Positions 8,127 to 17,453 of a DNA stretch of 64,000 nt are shown one piece after another. How positions within the stretch are numbered: position 1 is the stretch's first letter; the number at the start of each line of letters is the position of its first letter. The position numbers were made by a program, and so were the translations under genes. Source of the stretch: Bacillus sp. 1780r2a1 (lineage in GTDB: Bacteria > Bacillota > Bacilli > Bacillales > Bacillaceae_H); the NCBI GenBank assembly GCA_024134725.1, contig CP099863.1, forward strand, positions 380,001 through 444,000, written 5' to 3'. Under the pieces are notes generated by a model. The model had not been told where the DNA came from. It searched no databases and worked only from the letters and a program-made list of their open reading frames with translations.

Positions 8127-8504
8127 ATGGGATTACTTATAGTTAGTTTACTAGGAATAGCTATTGTATTGCTTATTCTATCTTTCAGAAAAACAAAACA
8201 AGCACAAACTCATACAGATCAGCAGCTAGAACAGTTGACGCTGACCATTGGACAAGAAATGAATGAATTGAATGACCGTATTCGTACTCTTGAAATTGAT
8301 GCGGCGATTACAGCAGAAAAATCAGGTGTATTAGGTCTAGAATCACCTGAGCGTAAAGATCTTCGCAATATGATTGACATGCATAAGCGCGGTTATTCAT
8401 CTGAAAGCATTGCAGGACGAATGAAAGGCTATACGCAACAAGAAGTGGAACAAATGCTGGCTCCTTACACAAAGAAGAAAGATGAAGGGAGCATGATGGC
8501 ATAA
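8127..8504 (+). CDS. Membrane-anchored coiled-coil protein, unknown function
   Basis: A 125-residue protein with one N-terminal membrane helix (LLIVSLLGIAIVLLILSF, residues 3-20). A short coiled coil follows (about 30-60), then a C-terminal segment RGYSSESIAGRMKGYTQQEV that reads like a helix-turn-helix or clamp motif. AAGGGAGGA precedes the ATG. Its stop overlaps the start of the next gene by one base, so the two are translationally coupled. The layout resembles small DUF-type membrane proteins beside cell-wall genes; no specific family is claimed. Confidence 0.68.
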   Translation: MGLLIVSLLGIAIVLLILSFRKTKQAQTHTDQQLEQLTLTIGQEMNELNDRIRTLEIDAAITAEKSGVLGLESPERKDLRNMIDMHKRGYSSESIAGRMKGYTQQEVEQMLAPYTKKKDEGSMMA

Positions 8505-8983
8505 TGACACCGAATACGCTACGCAGCTTTGCTATGGGTTTACTCGTTGCAGCAACCGCAACGGGCATTGTGTACTTGCTTGAGCCATCTTCAACCTCAA
8601 CTTCTAAAGAGTTATCAGAAGAAGAGATGCAAACCCAGTTAGAAGACAAAGGTTTTGTGGTTCAAACACAAGAAGAACTGGACAAGCAGTTAGCTGATGC
8701 GCAAGCAGAAGCAGCACAGGAAGCTCAAAAAGAATCGAAAGAAGAAAAAGAAGAGCAGCCAAAAGAAGAACCAGTTTATCGCACAATTATCAACGTGTCA
8801 TCTGGTATGACGGCAGTTGATGTTGGTGAGGTTCTTGAAAAAGCTAAAATCGTAAAAAGCGGCTTTGAGTTCTACAAAAAGGTAGAAGGTCAAGGTGTGG
8901 AAAACAAACTTCGTCCAGGCACGTTTGAAGTTGATAGCAGCATGACCGAAGATGAAATGATTGCTGTGATTTTTAAAGGGTAA
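8504..8983 (+). CDS. Small membrane protein with a YceG/MltG-like C-terminal module
   Basis: A 159-residue protein with an N-terminal membrane anchor (about 8-26), then a highly charged Glu/Lys/Gln linker (about 33-92). The end reads INVSSGMTAVDVGEVLEKAK and then KLRPGTFEVDSSMTEDEMI. That last part matches the LysM-like subdomain that precedes the catalytic part of endolytic transglycosylase MltG. The catalytic domain is absent, so it cannot be a full MltG; it may bind glycan or an MltG partner. Translation is coupled to the previous gene by the ATAATG overlap. Confidence 0.7.
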   Translation: MTPNTLRSFAMGLLVAATATGIVYLLEPSSTSTSKELSEEEMQTQLEDKGFVVQTQEELDKQLADAQAEAAQEAQKESKEEKEEQPKEEPVYRTIINVSSGMTAVDVGEVLEKAKIVKSGFEFYKKVEGQGVENKLRPGTFEVDSSMTEDEMIAVIFKG

Positions 8984-9028
8984 CAAGAAAACTCTCTTAA
9001 GTAAAACTTAAGAGAGTTTTCTTGTTAT
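8981..9028 (+). terminator. Terminator with a 21-bp perfect stem overlapping the stop codon
   Basis: Arms 8982-9002 and 9006-9026 are exact complements with a 3-base loop. The stem begins in the TAA stop of the upstream gene. The long stem is unusual, although the T-rich descending arm fits an intrinsic terminator. Confidence 0.8.
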
Positions 9029-9351
9029 GGTTGATTGAAGGGCTTGGCTGTTTCACTCACAATAGTAGGCTATTGTAGTGGTCTGGAAGTAACTTCTATA
9101 TAAATTGTACCTTCTTTGTACTAAAAGAAGCAATTGGGGTTTTTTACTAGATATCAAAACATATTATGTAACATACAACTCTCTTTGTGAGAGTTCTTAG
9201 CATATATTTTCATAACTTTAAGGTTATTATTTGCCATCAATAGGTTCTTTATTCCCGTTTTATTACCCCAATTTACTTCTTCTCCTTAATCCCGTTACGA
9301 TAAATATAGATTCGATTTATAAACTATATTTTTCATATAAGGGGGATTCAA
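9029..9351. other. 323-base intergenic region upstream of the protease gene
   Basis: No coding frame with a ribosome site is visible. It contains two small dyads, CAATAG-N4-CTATTG (9060-9075) and AACTCTC-N5-GAGAGTT (9177-9195). The protease ribosome site AAGGGGGA is at its end. I cannot assign a confident sigma-A promoter. Confidence 0.5.
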
Positions 9352-12300
9352 ATGAAAGCAAAAAAACATTTGCTAAAATGTGCTTTAGTAGCTGGTGTGA
9401 TAATTTCTACCTCTACACCTTACGCTGCTTTAGCAAAAGAGCCAAGTATCACGATGAGTGAAGCGGAACAAGTACTAAATAATTTATCAAAAGAACAAAG
9501 AGAAGCTTTACAACAACTTGAAATTGGACCTGGCTTTATTATTTCACCCGATATTAATACTACAACCCCAGAAAACGTTGAGATTATCGTTGAGTTTAAG
9601 CAAGATCCAGCAAAAGTAGAAGTGAAAAAACAAATGCTTAATCAAAAGAAAATCTCTTTAGGTACTGCAAAACAAAGAGTTGAACAGTCACATAAAGAAT
9701 TCAAAACGTATATAGATCAATTAAAAACTAAGAAAAAAAAGGCGGTATACGATCCAAGTAAGATTAACGTGAAGCATGAGTATAAAAATGCCTTTAATGG
9801 TGTAGCAATGAGCCTTCCTGGAACGGCAGTTGAAGAATTATTGAATTCTGGAGAAGTAAAAAGAATTTGGAGCAATGTTCAAATTCAACTTGAACTTCCT
9901 AAGTCAAAAGGGGAGAAAGCTACTCCTAAAATGATTGACAGCATTCCACAAATTGGAGTAGATAAGCTTCATGATGAAGGAATTACAGGTCAAGGTATTA
10001 AAGTGGGAGTGCTGGATACAGGCATTGACTACACACATCCAGATTTATCGGATTCATATAAAGGATATCGATCAGCAGAAGGAAGCGATGGAAAAGGTGT
10101 AAACCCGTCTTCTGTAAAGGGATGGGATTTTATTAACAATGATGCCGATCCGATGGAAACAACGCATAAAGATTGGAAAGCAACGAGCTCTCCTGAATTT
10201 AATGCTTCAGGAAATGCATATTATACGTCTCATGGTACTCACGTATCCGGTACAATTGCGGCTCAAAAAGATAATAAGGTAGATTACGCAGTAAAAGGCG
10301 TAGCGCCAGATGTTGAATTATATGCTTATAAAGTACTTGGTCCCTATGGTTCTGGTGCAACTGAAGGAGTTTTAGCAGGTATCGATAAAGCTGTGGCAGA
10401 TGGAATGGATGTCATCAATTTATCGCTAGGGGCAAATGTAAACGATCCGCTGTATCCTACATCTGTTGCAATTAACAATGCGATGCTATCAGGTGTTGTA
10501 TCCGTAGTAGCAGCTGGAAATACGGGACCATCTGAAAAGACGGTTAATTCGCCGGGGACAAGTGCATTTGGAATTACCGTAGGAGCTAGTGATGCAGCTA
10601 TTTCCATCCCAACTTTTTCAGTAACGGCAGGTAATAAAACAATTGAATCAATGAAGCTGTTAGGAAAACATTTTAATGACAGTTTAAGAGAATTTGAAGG
10701 ACGTACCTATCCTATTGCGTCAGTTGGATTAGGAAAACCAGAAGACTTTAATGGTAAAGATTTAAATGGAAAGATAGCGCTTATTCAGCGCGGCGAGCTT
10801 ACATTTGAAGCAAAAATACAAAATGCTAAGAAAGCAGGAGCAACAGCCGTCATTATTTATAATAATGAAGAGGGTGACATTCCCTCTTATATGGGTGAAA
10901 GTACGAAATATATTCCAACATTTCAGCTTACAAAAACAGATGGAGAACAATTAAAGAATGAAGAATCTATTACATTTAATACTCTATCTAGTGTGAAAAC
11001 AGGAGGAGACTCTTTAGCAAGTTTTAGCTCTAGAGGCCCTGTTAATAGTAACGATGATATTAAGCCAGACATCGTTGCGCCAGGAGTATCCATTTTTTCT
11101 ACGTATCCAGAATTTATGAATCACCCACAAGACGGTGAGGATTTTACAACTGCTTATGCTCGCTTAAACGGTACTTCAATGGCTACGCCACACGTAGCGG
11201 GTGTAGCAGCACTTATTTTACAAAAAAATCCAAATGTTGATCCGTTTGAAATGAAAGCTATGCTTATGAATACGGCAGAAGACCTAAAGAGCAATTATTC
11301 TGTTCACGAAGTAGGGGCTGGACGTATTGACGCATATCAAGCGGTTCATTCTGATATATCTTTTAAAGTATTAAATCGCACTGACGACATCCAAAACGGT
11401 GAGTATGTAGAAATCGATAATTTAACAGGTTCGATTAACTATGAAAGTCATTACTTAACAGGAAGTCCTATTAATGAAAACCGCCTCATCAAAATAATAA
11501 ATAAAGGAAGAGAAGCGAAGTCGTTTCAAGTTAATGTGGAGTACCATAAAGCTGGGACAGGGATACAAGATGGCATAACCAATAAGATAAAAGTTAACGT
11601 ACCTCAACAATTGCATCTTGACCCAGAAAGTACTCAAGAGATTTCTGCTGAAATTACGGTTCCAAGTGATGCAAAGCCTGGACGCTACGAAGGATATATT
11701 CATATTGTAAATGAAAAAGATGAGAAAGATCATTACCAAATTCCATTTGCTATACGAGTTGTTGAAAAAGGTATTGCCGTAGCGGAACCTCTTGTACCGT
11801 CCGTTACAAATAATACACCTTTTCATCAATATTACACGCCAGGAACTCACATTGTATTTAAGTTGAATAGTCCAATGGAGCATTTCGATATTGTAATGAG
11901 AGATAAAAAAACTGGCCAAGCAGTTGGAGTAATTGGTAGCTACGATGGAAAAGGTGCGATTCCTGATAAAGAATACTTAATTTATTTTGGGCATAGAGGC
12001 CTTGTCTATCCATTCACTGGTGACAAAAAGCAACCAATTGGCGATTATATTCAAAAAGTTCCAGAAGGTGAATATGTCATTGAATTTATTGGTAGAGATA
12101 AAGATGGAAAAACATATAGCAAAGAAAGTGTGGGAGTAATAGATAATACACCACCAAAGATAGATTTAGCTCTTGAACCAGGGCCAATTGAGGTTACGAA
12201 AGATATGTTATCTGAAGAAGATGGGTACTATGGGCTTTGGGTACATGGAACAGTCAAAGATAATACCGTCGACTTACTGAAACAAAGAGGCTTTAAGTAT

Positions 12301-13518
12301 ACTCAAAAAACAAATTCAGTTGCTTACTACGAAAGTGGCCCACCATTTATTAGAGGATTTTTGCAAATTGAAGATAATGGTGAGACAAAGTTTGGAGTTC
12401 TACCAGAAGAATATGAGAAAAAACCTTATGAACTACGCTTGTTCCCATGGGATATGGCAACAGCCGCTGATTATCATTACTCACCTCGTTATATCTTTAT
12501 GAATGAAGGGACGGAGTATGCAGGAGGTTACTTTAATAAAGAAAAAGTGCAATTAAACGATGAGGCAACATTGACTGTAAGCCTTAATAATGTAAAAGAG
12601 TTTATGGCTGGCTCACTGAAAATAGATAATAACTATGTATTACAGTTCAAAGAAGTAAAAGTTAACAAGGAGTTTCAAGAATTAGCCAACAAATATGGAG
12701 CTGAGGTTAAGCTTGATGAGCCAAAGGTGTCTGAATCTTCTGTTCAGGTGGGGGCTTCTTTGGTGAAAGATGGATTTAATGGTATTAGCGGAGATACGCC
12801 TTTCCTGGATGTAACGTTTAAATTAATAAACGACACAGAGGTTTCTAAAAATACTGGTGCACAACTTACAAACCTGTCTTATAAAAAAGCAGGGAAGACA
12901 GAAGATATCAGTATTCCAGCTTATAGTTTCAAAAACATGGAGGTTATTTCAACACATAGTAGGTTTACTGGTAACTTCGCGCCGGAAGCATTTTTAACTC
13001 CAGAAGGATACAGTAATAATAAATATGATTTTACAAAGATTAATGCTAACATTTATGCCAAGAATAGTAAGGATGAAGTATTTGAAGCTAAATTAGATAA
13101 ACGCGGGGGTTATGAATTCATTGTCCCAGCAGATAAAGACGCATATAAAATTTATGCAAAAGTTCCTGGACACCTCACACAATCTATGCACGTGATGGGA
13201 AGCATTGAAGAAGAAGGAGAATATCGCGGTATTTATTGGAGACAAAACCCAGGTAAAAACCTAGTAGGTGATGTAACTGGAGACGAAGTTATTGACATTC
13301 GTGATGTAAAAGAAGCAGTTGAAGACTACGGTAAACAAGGAGGAAAAGCAGATCTGAATCAAGATAACACAGTCAATGAAACCGATATTCGGTTAATTGA
13401 ACAAAATTTCCTCACAAAAGGTCAATTGGCTGGAAAAGGCAATAATCCAAAAGAAACAATTGGTAAAAAGGATCTTGCATATTATCTAAAAGAAGTAGGT
13501 TTAACACCTAAAAATTAA
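9352..13518 (+). CDS. Giant secreted subtilisin-like (S8) serine protease with cohesin-like and dockerin modules
   Basis: A 1388-residue exported protease. The signal peptide is residues 1-28 (cleavage near AALA-KE), followed by an I9-type propeptide (about 60-180). The S8 domain has Asp222 in VLDTGIDYTHPDL, His294 in SHGTHVSGT and Ser609 in NGTSMATPHVAG. A PA domain is inserted between His and Ser (about 450-550). Beta-sandwich regions follow, then a cohesin-like stretch (about 1064-1190), a carboxypeptidase-regulatory-like module (about 1205-1285) and a type I dockerin-like module (about 1303-1355) with two calcium loops, DVTGDEVIDIRD and DLNQDNTVNETD. Vpr-like bacillary proteases are the closest group I know. 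It has its own terminator and lies upstream of an XRE-TPR regulator. Confidence 0.92.
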   Translation: MKAKKHLLKCALVAGVIISTSTPYAALAKEPSITMSEAEQVLNNLSKEQREALQQLEIGPGFIISPDINTTTPENVEIIVEFKQDPAKVEVKKQMLNQKKISLGTAKQRVEQSHKEFKTYIDQLKTKKKKAVYDPSKINVKHEYKNAFNGVAMSLPGTAVEELLNSGEVKRIWSNVQIQLELPKSKGEKATPKMIDSIPQIGVDKLHDEGITGQGIKVGVLDTGIDYTHPDLSDSYKGYRSAEGSDGKGVNPSSVKGWDFINNDADPMETTHKDWKATSSPEFNASGNAYYTSHGTHVSGTIAAQKDNKVDYAVKGVAPDVELYAYKVLGPYGSGATEGVLAGIDKAVADGMDVINLSLGANVNDPLYPTSVAINNAMLSGVVSVVAAGNTGPSEKTVNSPGTSAFGITVGASDAAISIPTFSVTAGNKTIESMKLLGKHFNDSLREFEGRTYPIASVGLGKPEDFNGKDLNGKIALIQRGELTFEAKIQNAKKAGATAVIIYNNEEGDIPSYMGESTKYIPTFQLTKTDGEQLKNEESITFNTLSSVKTGGDSLASFSSRGPVNSNDDIKPDIVAPGVSIFSTYPEFMNHPQDGEDFTTAYARLNGTSMATPHVAGVAALILQKNPNVDPFEMKAMLMNTAEDLKSNYSVHEVGAGRIDAYQAVHSDISFKVLNRTDDIQNGEYVEIDNLTGSINYESHYLTGSPINENRLIKIINKGREAKSFQVNVEYHKAGTGIQDGITNKIKVNVPQQLHLDPESTQEISAEITVPSDAKPGRYEGYIHIVNEKDEKDHYQIPFAIRVVEKGIAVAEPLVPSVTNNTPFHQYYTPGTHIVFKLNSPMEHFDIVMRDKKTGQAVGVIGSYDGKGAIPDKEYLIYFGHRGLVYPFTGDKKQPIGDYIQKVPEGEYVIEFIGRDKDGKTYSKESVGVIDNTPPKIDLALEPGPIEVTKDMLSEEDGYYGLWVHGTVKDNTVDLLKQRGFKYTQKTNSVAYYESGPPFIRGFLQIEDNGETKFGVLPEEYEKKPYELRLFPWDMATAADYHYSPRYIFMNEGTEYAGGYFNKEKVQLNDEATLTVSLNNVKEFMAGSLKIDNNYVLQFKEVKVNKEFQELANKYGAEVKLDEPKVSESSVQVGASLVKDGFNGISGDTPFLDVTFKLINDTEVSKNTGAQLTNLSYKKAGKTEDISIPAYSFKNMEVISTHSRFTGNFAPEAFLTPEGYSNNKYDFTKINANIYAKNSKDEVFEAKLDKRGGYEFIVPADKDAYKIYAKVPGHLTQSMHVMGSIEEEGEYRGIYWRQNPGKNLVGDVTGDEVIDIRDVKEAVEDYGKQGGKADLNQDNTVNETDIRLIEQNFLTKGQLAGKGNNPKETIGKKDLAYYLKEVGLTPKN

Positions 13519-13531
13519 CGATAAATTTGAA

Positions 13532-13565
13532 AGAAAGCGTTGGAGATTTCCTTCGCTTTTTTTTT
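13532..13565 (+). terminator. Terminator after the protease gene
   Basis: AAAGCG (13534-13539) pairs with CGCTTT (13554-13559), with an inner GGA/TCC pairing, and runs into about nine T. Confidence 0.75.
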
Positions 13566-13570
13566 ATGCT

Positions 13571-13579
13571 TGCTATAAT
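13571..13579 (+). promoter_or_regulatory. Extended -10 promoter for the XRE-TPR regulator
   Basis: TGCTATAAT is a TGn-TATAAT extended -10 element about 30 bases before the regulator ATG. It has no convincing -35, as is common for extended -10 promoters. Confidence 0.45.
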
Positions 13580-13608
13580 ATAGGAAAACACTTTAAGTGA
13601 GGTTGATT

Positions 13609-14856
13609 ATGGTTGAAGAAAAAATTATAAAATTTTATCGAGAAAAAAGCGGTTTAACGCAAGCTCAACTATGTGAAGGTATTTGTTCAGTTACTCACTT
13701 AAGCAAGATTGAAAGAGGACTTACAGAGTATTCAAAAGAGATTACAGGTATGCTAGCTCAAAGGCTGAAAATTAACCTTCAAGCAGAAACTAATCGCTAT
13801 CACCGCTTGTCTAAAAAATTGCAACAATGGGAACAAGCTATTGTCATGCAGCATGGCGCAGAGTCCAAAACCTATAGGGAGGAGCTAGAAAAAGAACCGC
13901 TTATTAAAATGCCTGAATTTCAACAAATCTATCAATTGCTTTCTGTTAGATACTTTTTGTTTAATCAAGACCTAAATACAGCTAACCAACTTATAAAAGA
14001 AATTCAAAGGCAGGAAGGAATTTTGTCGGGCTATACGCGTAATATGCTAAAACATATTATAGGTATTTATTATTTTCAAATGGGTGAATTTCGTCATTGC
14101 ATTGAGCATCTTACCAAAATTGATATAGAGCACTATAATAACGAGGAATATTTTTACCATCTAGCACTTGCTTACCATTCAGTCCATTCTAATATCACTG
14201 CTTATTATTATGGAAAAAAAGCATTAAGTTTTTTTCAGCGAACGTTAAATATTCTACGTATTATTGATACAGAATTAATGCTCATTGTTCAACTTAATGC
14301 AAAAGAACTCCATCATTTTGAAGAAACAAAAGAGAAATATGAACAACTACTAAAATTATGTGATTCAGTGCGCTCGCCAGCATATAAAGCAAAGGTTTAC
14401 CATAATTTTGGCTTTGAATGTTATAGAAGAAAGCTGTATTCCGAATCGGTAGGGTATTTTAATGATGCATTGGCACTGATGGATCAATCTTCTCCACAGT
14501 ATTTAACAACGCTTTACCAATATATTAATGCTTCGTATAGAGGGAAATTAACTCCGGTGACTACATTGTTAACTTTAGCAGAAAAAGGGTTCAAAGGAGC
14601 GAAAAAAATAAATTCACCTCAATGGATGGATTTTCAAATGGTTATATATGAAATCAAGGACGATAATGAGAACTACTATACACTAATTGAAGAAACTATA
14701 TTACCCTATTATCAAAAAATAGGTTATTTTATTCTTGTTGAGCACTATGAAAGAAAGCTTTTTTACTACTACTCTGAAAAGGGAGATTTAAAGAAGGCAA
14801 TGAAAATAGCTCATTCTTATATCGGTTCAAAAACAAGCTTTTATGATCACCATTAA
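13609..14856 (+). CDS. XRE-HTH plus TPR regulator of the PlcR/NprR (RRNPP) type
   Basis: A 415-residue regulator. Residues 1-60 form an XRE helix-turn-helix (FYREKSGLTQAQLCEGICSV, then HLSKIERG). The remainder is helical with TPR-like repeats, for example SPAYKAKVYHNFGFECYRRK followed by a second repeat. This is the layout of RRNPP quorum-sensing receptors that bind short exported peptides. The start is the ATG at 13609 with GTGAGGTTG upstream; a GTG four codons earlier overlaps that site. Its place directly downstream of a secreted protease suggests it controls the protease, as NprR and PlcR do. No convincing pheromone gene follows, so the signal is unknown. Confidence 0.8.
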   Translation: MVEEKIIKFYREKSGLTQAQLCEGICSVTHLSKIERGLTEYSKEITGMLAQRLKINLQAETNRYHRLSKKLQQWEQAIVMQHGAESKTYREELEKEPLIKMPEFQQIYQLLSVRYFLFNQDLNTANQLIKEIQRQEGILSGYTRNMLKHIIGIYYFQMGEFRHCIEHLTKIDIEHYNNEEYFYHLALAYHSVHSNITAYYYGKKALSFFQRTLNILRIIDTELMLIVQLNAKELHHFEETKEKYEQLLKLCDSVRSPAYKAKVYHNFGFECYRRKLYSESVGYFNDALALMDQSSPQYLTTLYQYINASYRGKLTPVTTLLTLAEKGFKGAKKINSPQWMDFQMVIYEIKDDNENYYTLIEETILPYYQKIGYFILVEHYERKLFYYYSEKGDLKKAMKIAHSYIGSKTSFYDHH

Positions 14857-14891
14857 AACTATACATAAAATTAGCTATATGTTACTTCTAC

Positions 14892-14926
14892 AAATAAAAA
14901 GGTAAGCCTTTTCATCAGCTTACCTT
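14892..14926 (-). terminator. Terminator for the leftward symporter operon
   Basis: AAGGTAAGC pairs with GCTTACCTT across a ten-base loop. On the leftward strand TTTTTATTT follows. It may also stop the rightward regulator transcript. Confidence 0.7.
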
Positions 14927-14955
14927 CTACTGTCCGGTAGATTTTATCTTTTTGT

Positions 14956-16368
14956 TTAAGAAACAGACTGTTTTTTTGGTAGCTTAGGATTAGTAGAGAT
15001 TTGAGTTTGTTTACTAGTAAGTGAAATAGTAACAAAAGAAATAAAGCTCGTAATCAGTCCGTAAACGATAGGTTCGGTGGCTGTAATACCTTGAACAACC
15101 AGTCCGATTAAGATGACTGCTGCGCTTAATAGAATAGAGAAGAAAGCAGCTTTGGACGTTGCCTTTCTCCAGAAGAAGCCAAATACAATTGGAAAGAACA
15201 ATGAACCAGATAGCACTGCGTACGCCACATCTAATGCGACAAGAACGTCTTGAATCCATACGGCAAAGATCATGGTCACAACACCGACAGCTAAGGTCGT
15301 AAAGCGAGATGCTTTTAAAAATATTTTTTCACTCATAGATGGGACAAGGGGCTTGATAATGTCATTGACAATTAAAGTAGAAGAGGCAAGTAGTGTTCCT
15401 GATGAAGTTGACATTAACGCAGATAATACGCTAGCAAGTACAATGCCTAAAATACCTGTTGGTAATGTTTCAAGAGCCATACTTGTAAAAGCTGTTTGTG
15501 GATCGTTTAAAGCAGGGATGGCTACAAAAGCACACATACCAATAATGCTAATAGCAATTGCGTAAAATAAACTATAAATACCAGCTCCTAAAGTCCCTAA
15601 ACGTGCTACTTTTAATGTTCTTGCAGTAAACAACCGTTGCCAAATGTCCTGTGCCACCACCATTCCTAAGCAGAATAGTAGAAAGTATTGAAAAATTTCC
15701 ATTCCGCCAATGCTACTAATACCAAAATAAGAAGTAGGGAGCTCTGTTTGCAAATTGCTCCAGCCGCCAGCTTTGGAAAGACTCATTGGTAACATAATAG
15801 CAAAAATCCCAATTGTCATAATAATGAATTGAACAATATCGGTCATTGTAACGGACCACATGCCCCCAAGAATAGTATAAGAAAGAGCAATAGTTCCTCC
15901 AATTATCATTGAAAACGTGAGATTCCATCCAAGAAGAACGTGGAGCACTGTTCCCATTCCAATTACTTGAGTTACTGATACCATCATTGCATAAATAGCC
16001 GCTACTAATGCGCTAATAACACCTGTTTGTGCATTATAGCGCTCTGTTAGCATTTGACTAATTGTTAACACTTTTAACGAAAAAATCTTCTTTGAAAAAA
16101 AGATTCCCATGACGACTATTCCTAAACCAAGCATGGCAACTAGCCACAGTCCTGATAACCCAAATTCATAGCCAAGCCTAGCTGTTCCTATTGTGGATGC
16201 TCCTCCTAAAATCACGGCTGCTAAACATGCAAGATACATGGTAAACCCTAGGTTTCTGCCTGCTACGATATAATCTTCAGACGTTTTTGCTCGTCGAGAG
16301 CCTAAAATACCAACAAAGATTAACAGTAAAAAGTAAATAATAATAACCAAACCATCAACTGTATTCAT
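14956..16368 (-). CDS. Sodium:solute symporter (SSS family) of the guanidino/ureohydrolase operon
   Basis: A 470-residue permease with about 13 hydrophobic helices. SSS features include TISQMLTERYNAQTG after helix 2 and VVAQDIWQRLFTARTLK in the middle, the family's DxWQR signature. It lies downstream of an agmatinase-family enzyme with a 59-base gap containing a hairpin, and has an AAAGGAGCG ribosome site. Both genes should be transcribed from one sigma-54 promoter. Context suggests it imports the enzyme's substrate (agmatine, guanidinobutyrate or a similar guanidino compound); the exact substrate cannot be read from sequence. Confidence 0.85.
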   Translation of the reverse strand: MNTVDGLVIIIYFLLLIFVGILGSRRAKTSEDYIVAGRNLGFTMYLACLAAVILGGASTIGTARLGYEFGLSGLWLVAMLGLGIVVMGIFFSKKIFSLKVLTISQMLTERYNAQTGVISALVAAIYAMMVSVTQVIGMGTVLHVLLGWNLTFSMIIGGTIALSYTILGGMWSVTMTDIVQFIIMTIGIFAIMLPMSLSKAGGWSNLQTELPTSYFGISSIGGMEIFQYFLLFCLGMVVAQDIWQRLFTARTLKVARLGTLGAGIYSLFYAIAISIIGMCAFVAIPALNDPQTAFTSMALETLPTGILGIVLASVLSALMSTSSGTLLASSTLIVNDIIKPLVPSMSEKIFLKASRFTTLAVGVVTMIFAVWIQDVLVALDVAYAVLSGSLFFPIVFGFFWRKATSKAAFFSILLSAAVILIGLVVQGITATEPIVYGLITSFISFVTISLTSKQTQISTNPKLPKKQSVS

Positions 16369-16387
16369 CGATTCGCTCCTTTAGTAG

Positions 16388-16411
16388 AAGGAGAGAAGAA
16401 ACTCTCTCCTT
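16388..16411 (-). other. Intra-operon hairpin between ureohydrolase and symporter
   Basis: AAGGAGAG pairs with CTCTCCTT across eight bases with no following T-run. It is more likely an mRNA processing or stability element than a terminator. Confidence 0.55.
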
Positions 16412-16427
16412 GGAATTAAGAATTCTA

Positions 16428-17405
16428 TTATTCTACGGATTGAAGCTCTTTTTTTGTTTTGGTTTTTTTCGCTAATGCCACAAGCGTCACAAATTCATAA
16501 AGAATGTTAGCAGCAGCTGCTGCTGTAATGTCTCCATGATCGTAGGCTGGAAGTACTTCTACTAAATCAAAACCTACAAAAGATAAGCCTTCAAGCCCTC
16601 TTACAAATGCCAATGCATCATCAATCGAGGCGCCTGAAACCTCTGGGGTTCCTGTTCCTGGCGCAAATGAAGGATCAAGAAAGTCAATATCAAACGTTAA
16701 GAAAACAGGGCCTTCCTGTACACGAGTGTGAATCTTTTTAAGCATGGCTTCTACACCGTGTTTTTTATAATCATTTGTAGAGTACACGTCTAACCCTAAA
16801 TTACGCGCATCTTCTAAATCTTCAGGTCCATACAAGCCGCCCCGCATTCCGATTTGCATGGAACGGGAGACGTCTATTAGACCTTCTTCAATAGCGCGGC
16901 GAAATACAGTACCATGATTATATTTTTTATCAAAGTAAGTATCCCATGTATCAGAGTGAGCATCGAATTGTAAAAGAGCTACAGGACCATGCTTTTTAGC
17001 AATTGCTCGTAATTCTCCAAGCGTAACTGAGTGATCACCGCCAATTGAAATAGGAATAATATCTTTATTAACAATCTCTGTAATTGCTTCTTCGATATTT
17101 ACGTATGTCTCCTCAATATATCCCGGAACGACATTAATATCACCGTAGTCGATACCAGAGACATAATCAAAAATATTAATGTTTTGTTCTACGTTATACG
17201 GACGAAGTAAAATAGAAAAGTCTCTTACTGCTTGAGGACCGAAGCGGGCTCCAGTTCTAAATGATTGACCTGAATCAAACGGAATACCCGTAATGACAAA
17301 GTCCATATCATAATCAAGCTGTTCAATATAAGGTAAACGCATAAACGTACGTGGTCCACAAAAGCGAGGAGATTCAAATGAGTTTTTTGGTTCATACTTA
17401 GCCAT
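16428..17405 (-). CDS. Agmatinase/guanidinobutyrase-family ureohydrolase
   Basis: A 325-residue binuclear manganese ureohydrolase. Metal-ligand motifs are GGDHS (122-126), FDAHSD (147-152) and TFDIDFLDP (about 237-245). The segment NHGTVFRRA (about 163-171) is in the substrate-side loop typical of agmatinase and guanidinobutyrase rather than arginase. It hydrolyses a guanidino compound to urea plus an amine. It is first in an operon behind a sigma-54 promoter and is followed by a symporter; the activator is immediately upstream. Substrate could be agmatine, 4-guanidinobutyrate, 3-guanidinopropionate or guanidine itself, so no symbol is given. Confidence 0.87.
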   Translation of the reverse strand: MAKYEPKNSFESPRFCGPRTFMRLPYIEQLDYDMDFVITGIPFDSGQSFRTGARFGPQAVRDFSILLRPYNVEQNINIFDYVSGIDYGDINVVPGYIEETYVNIEEAITEIVNKDIIPISIGGDHSVTLGELRAIAKKHGPVALLQFDAHSDTWDTYFDKKYNHGTVFRRAIEEGLIDVSRSMQIGMRGGLYGPEDLEDARNLGLDVYSTNDYKKHGVEAMLKKIHTRVQEGPVFLTFDIDFLDPSFAPGTGTPEVSGASIDDALAFVRGLEGLSFVGFDLVEVLPAYDHGDITAAAAANILYEFVTLVALAKKTKTKKELQSVE

Positions 17406-17453
17406 CAGTAAATCGCTCCTTTAATTAAATAGATTGTCCTTTCTTTTTTATAT

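Noticed and set aside
11455-11919. 154-codon leftward frame inside the protease gene
   Set aside because: It is antisense to a well-supported conserved protein, lacks a ribosome site and has no recognisable domain.
14880-14910. Short ORF MLLLQIKR after the XRE-TPR regulator as a pheromone
   Set aside because: No ribosome site, no signal peptide, and it runs into the terminator of the leftward operon.
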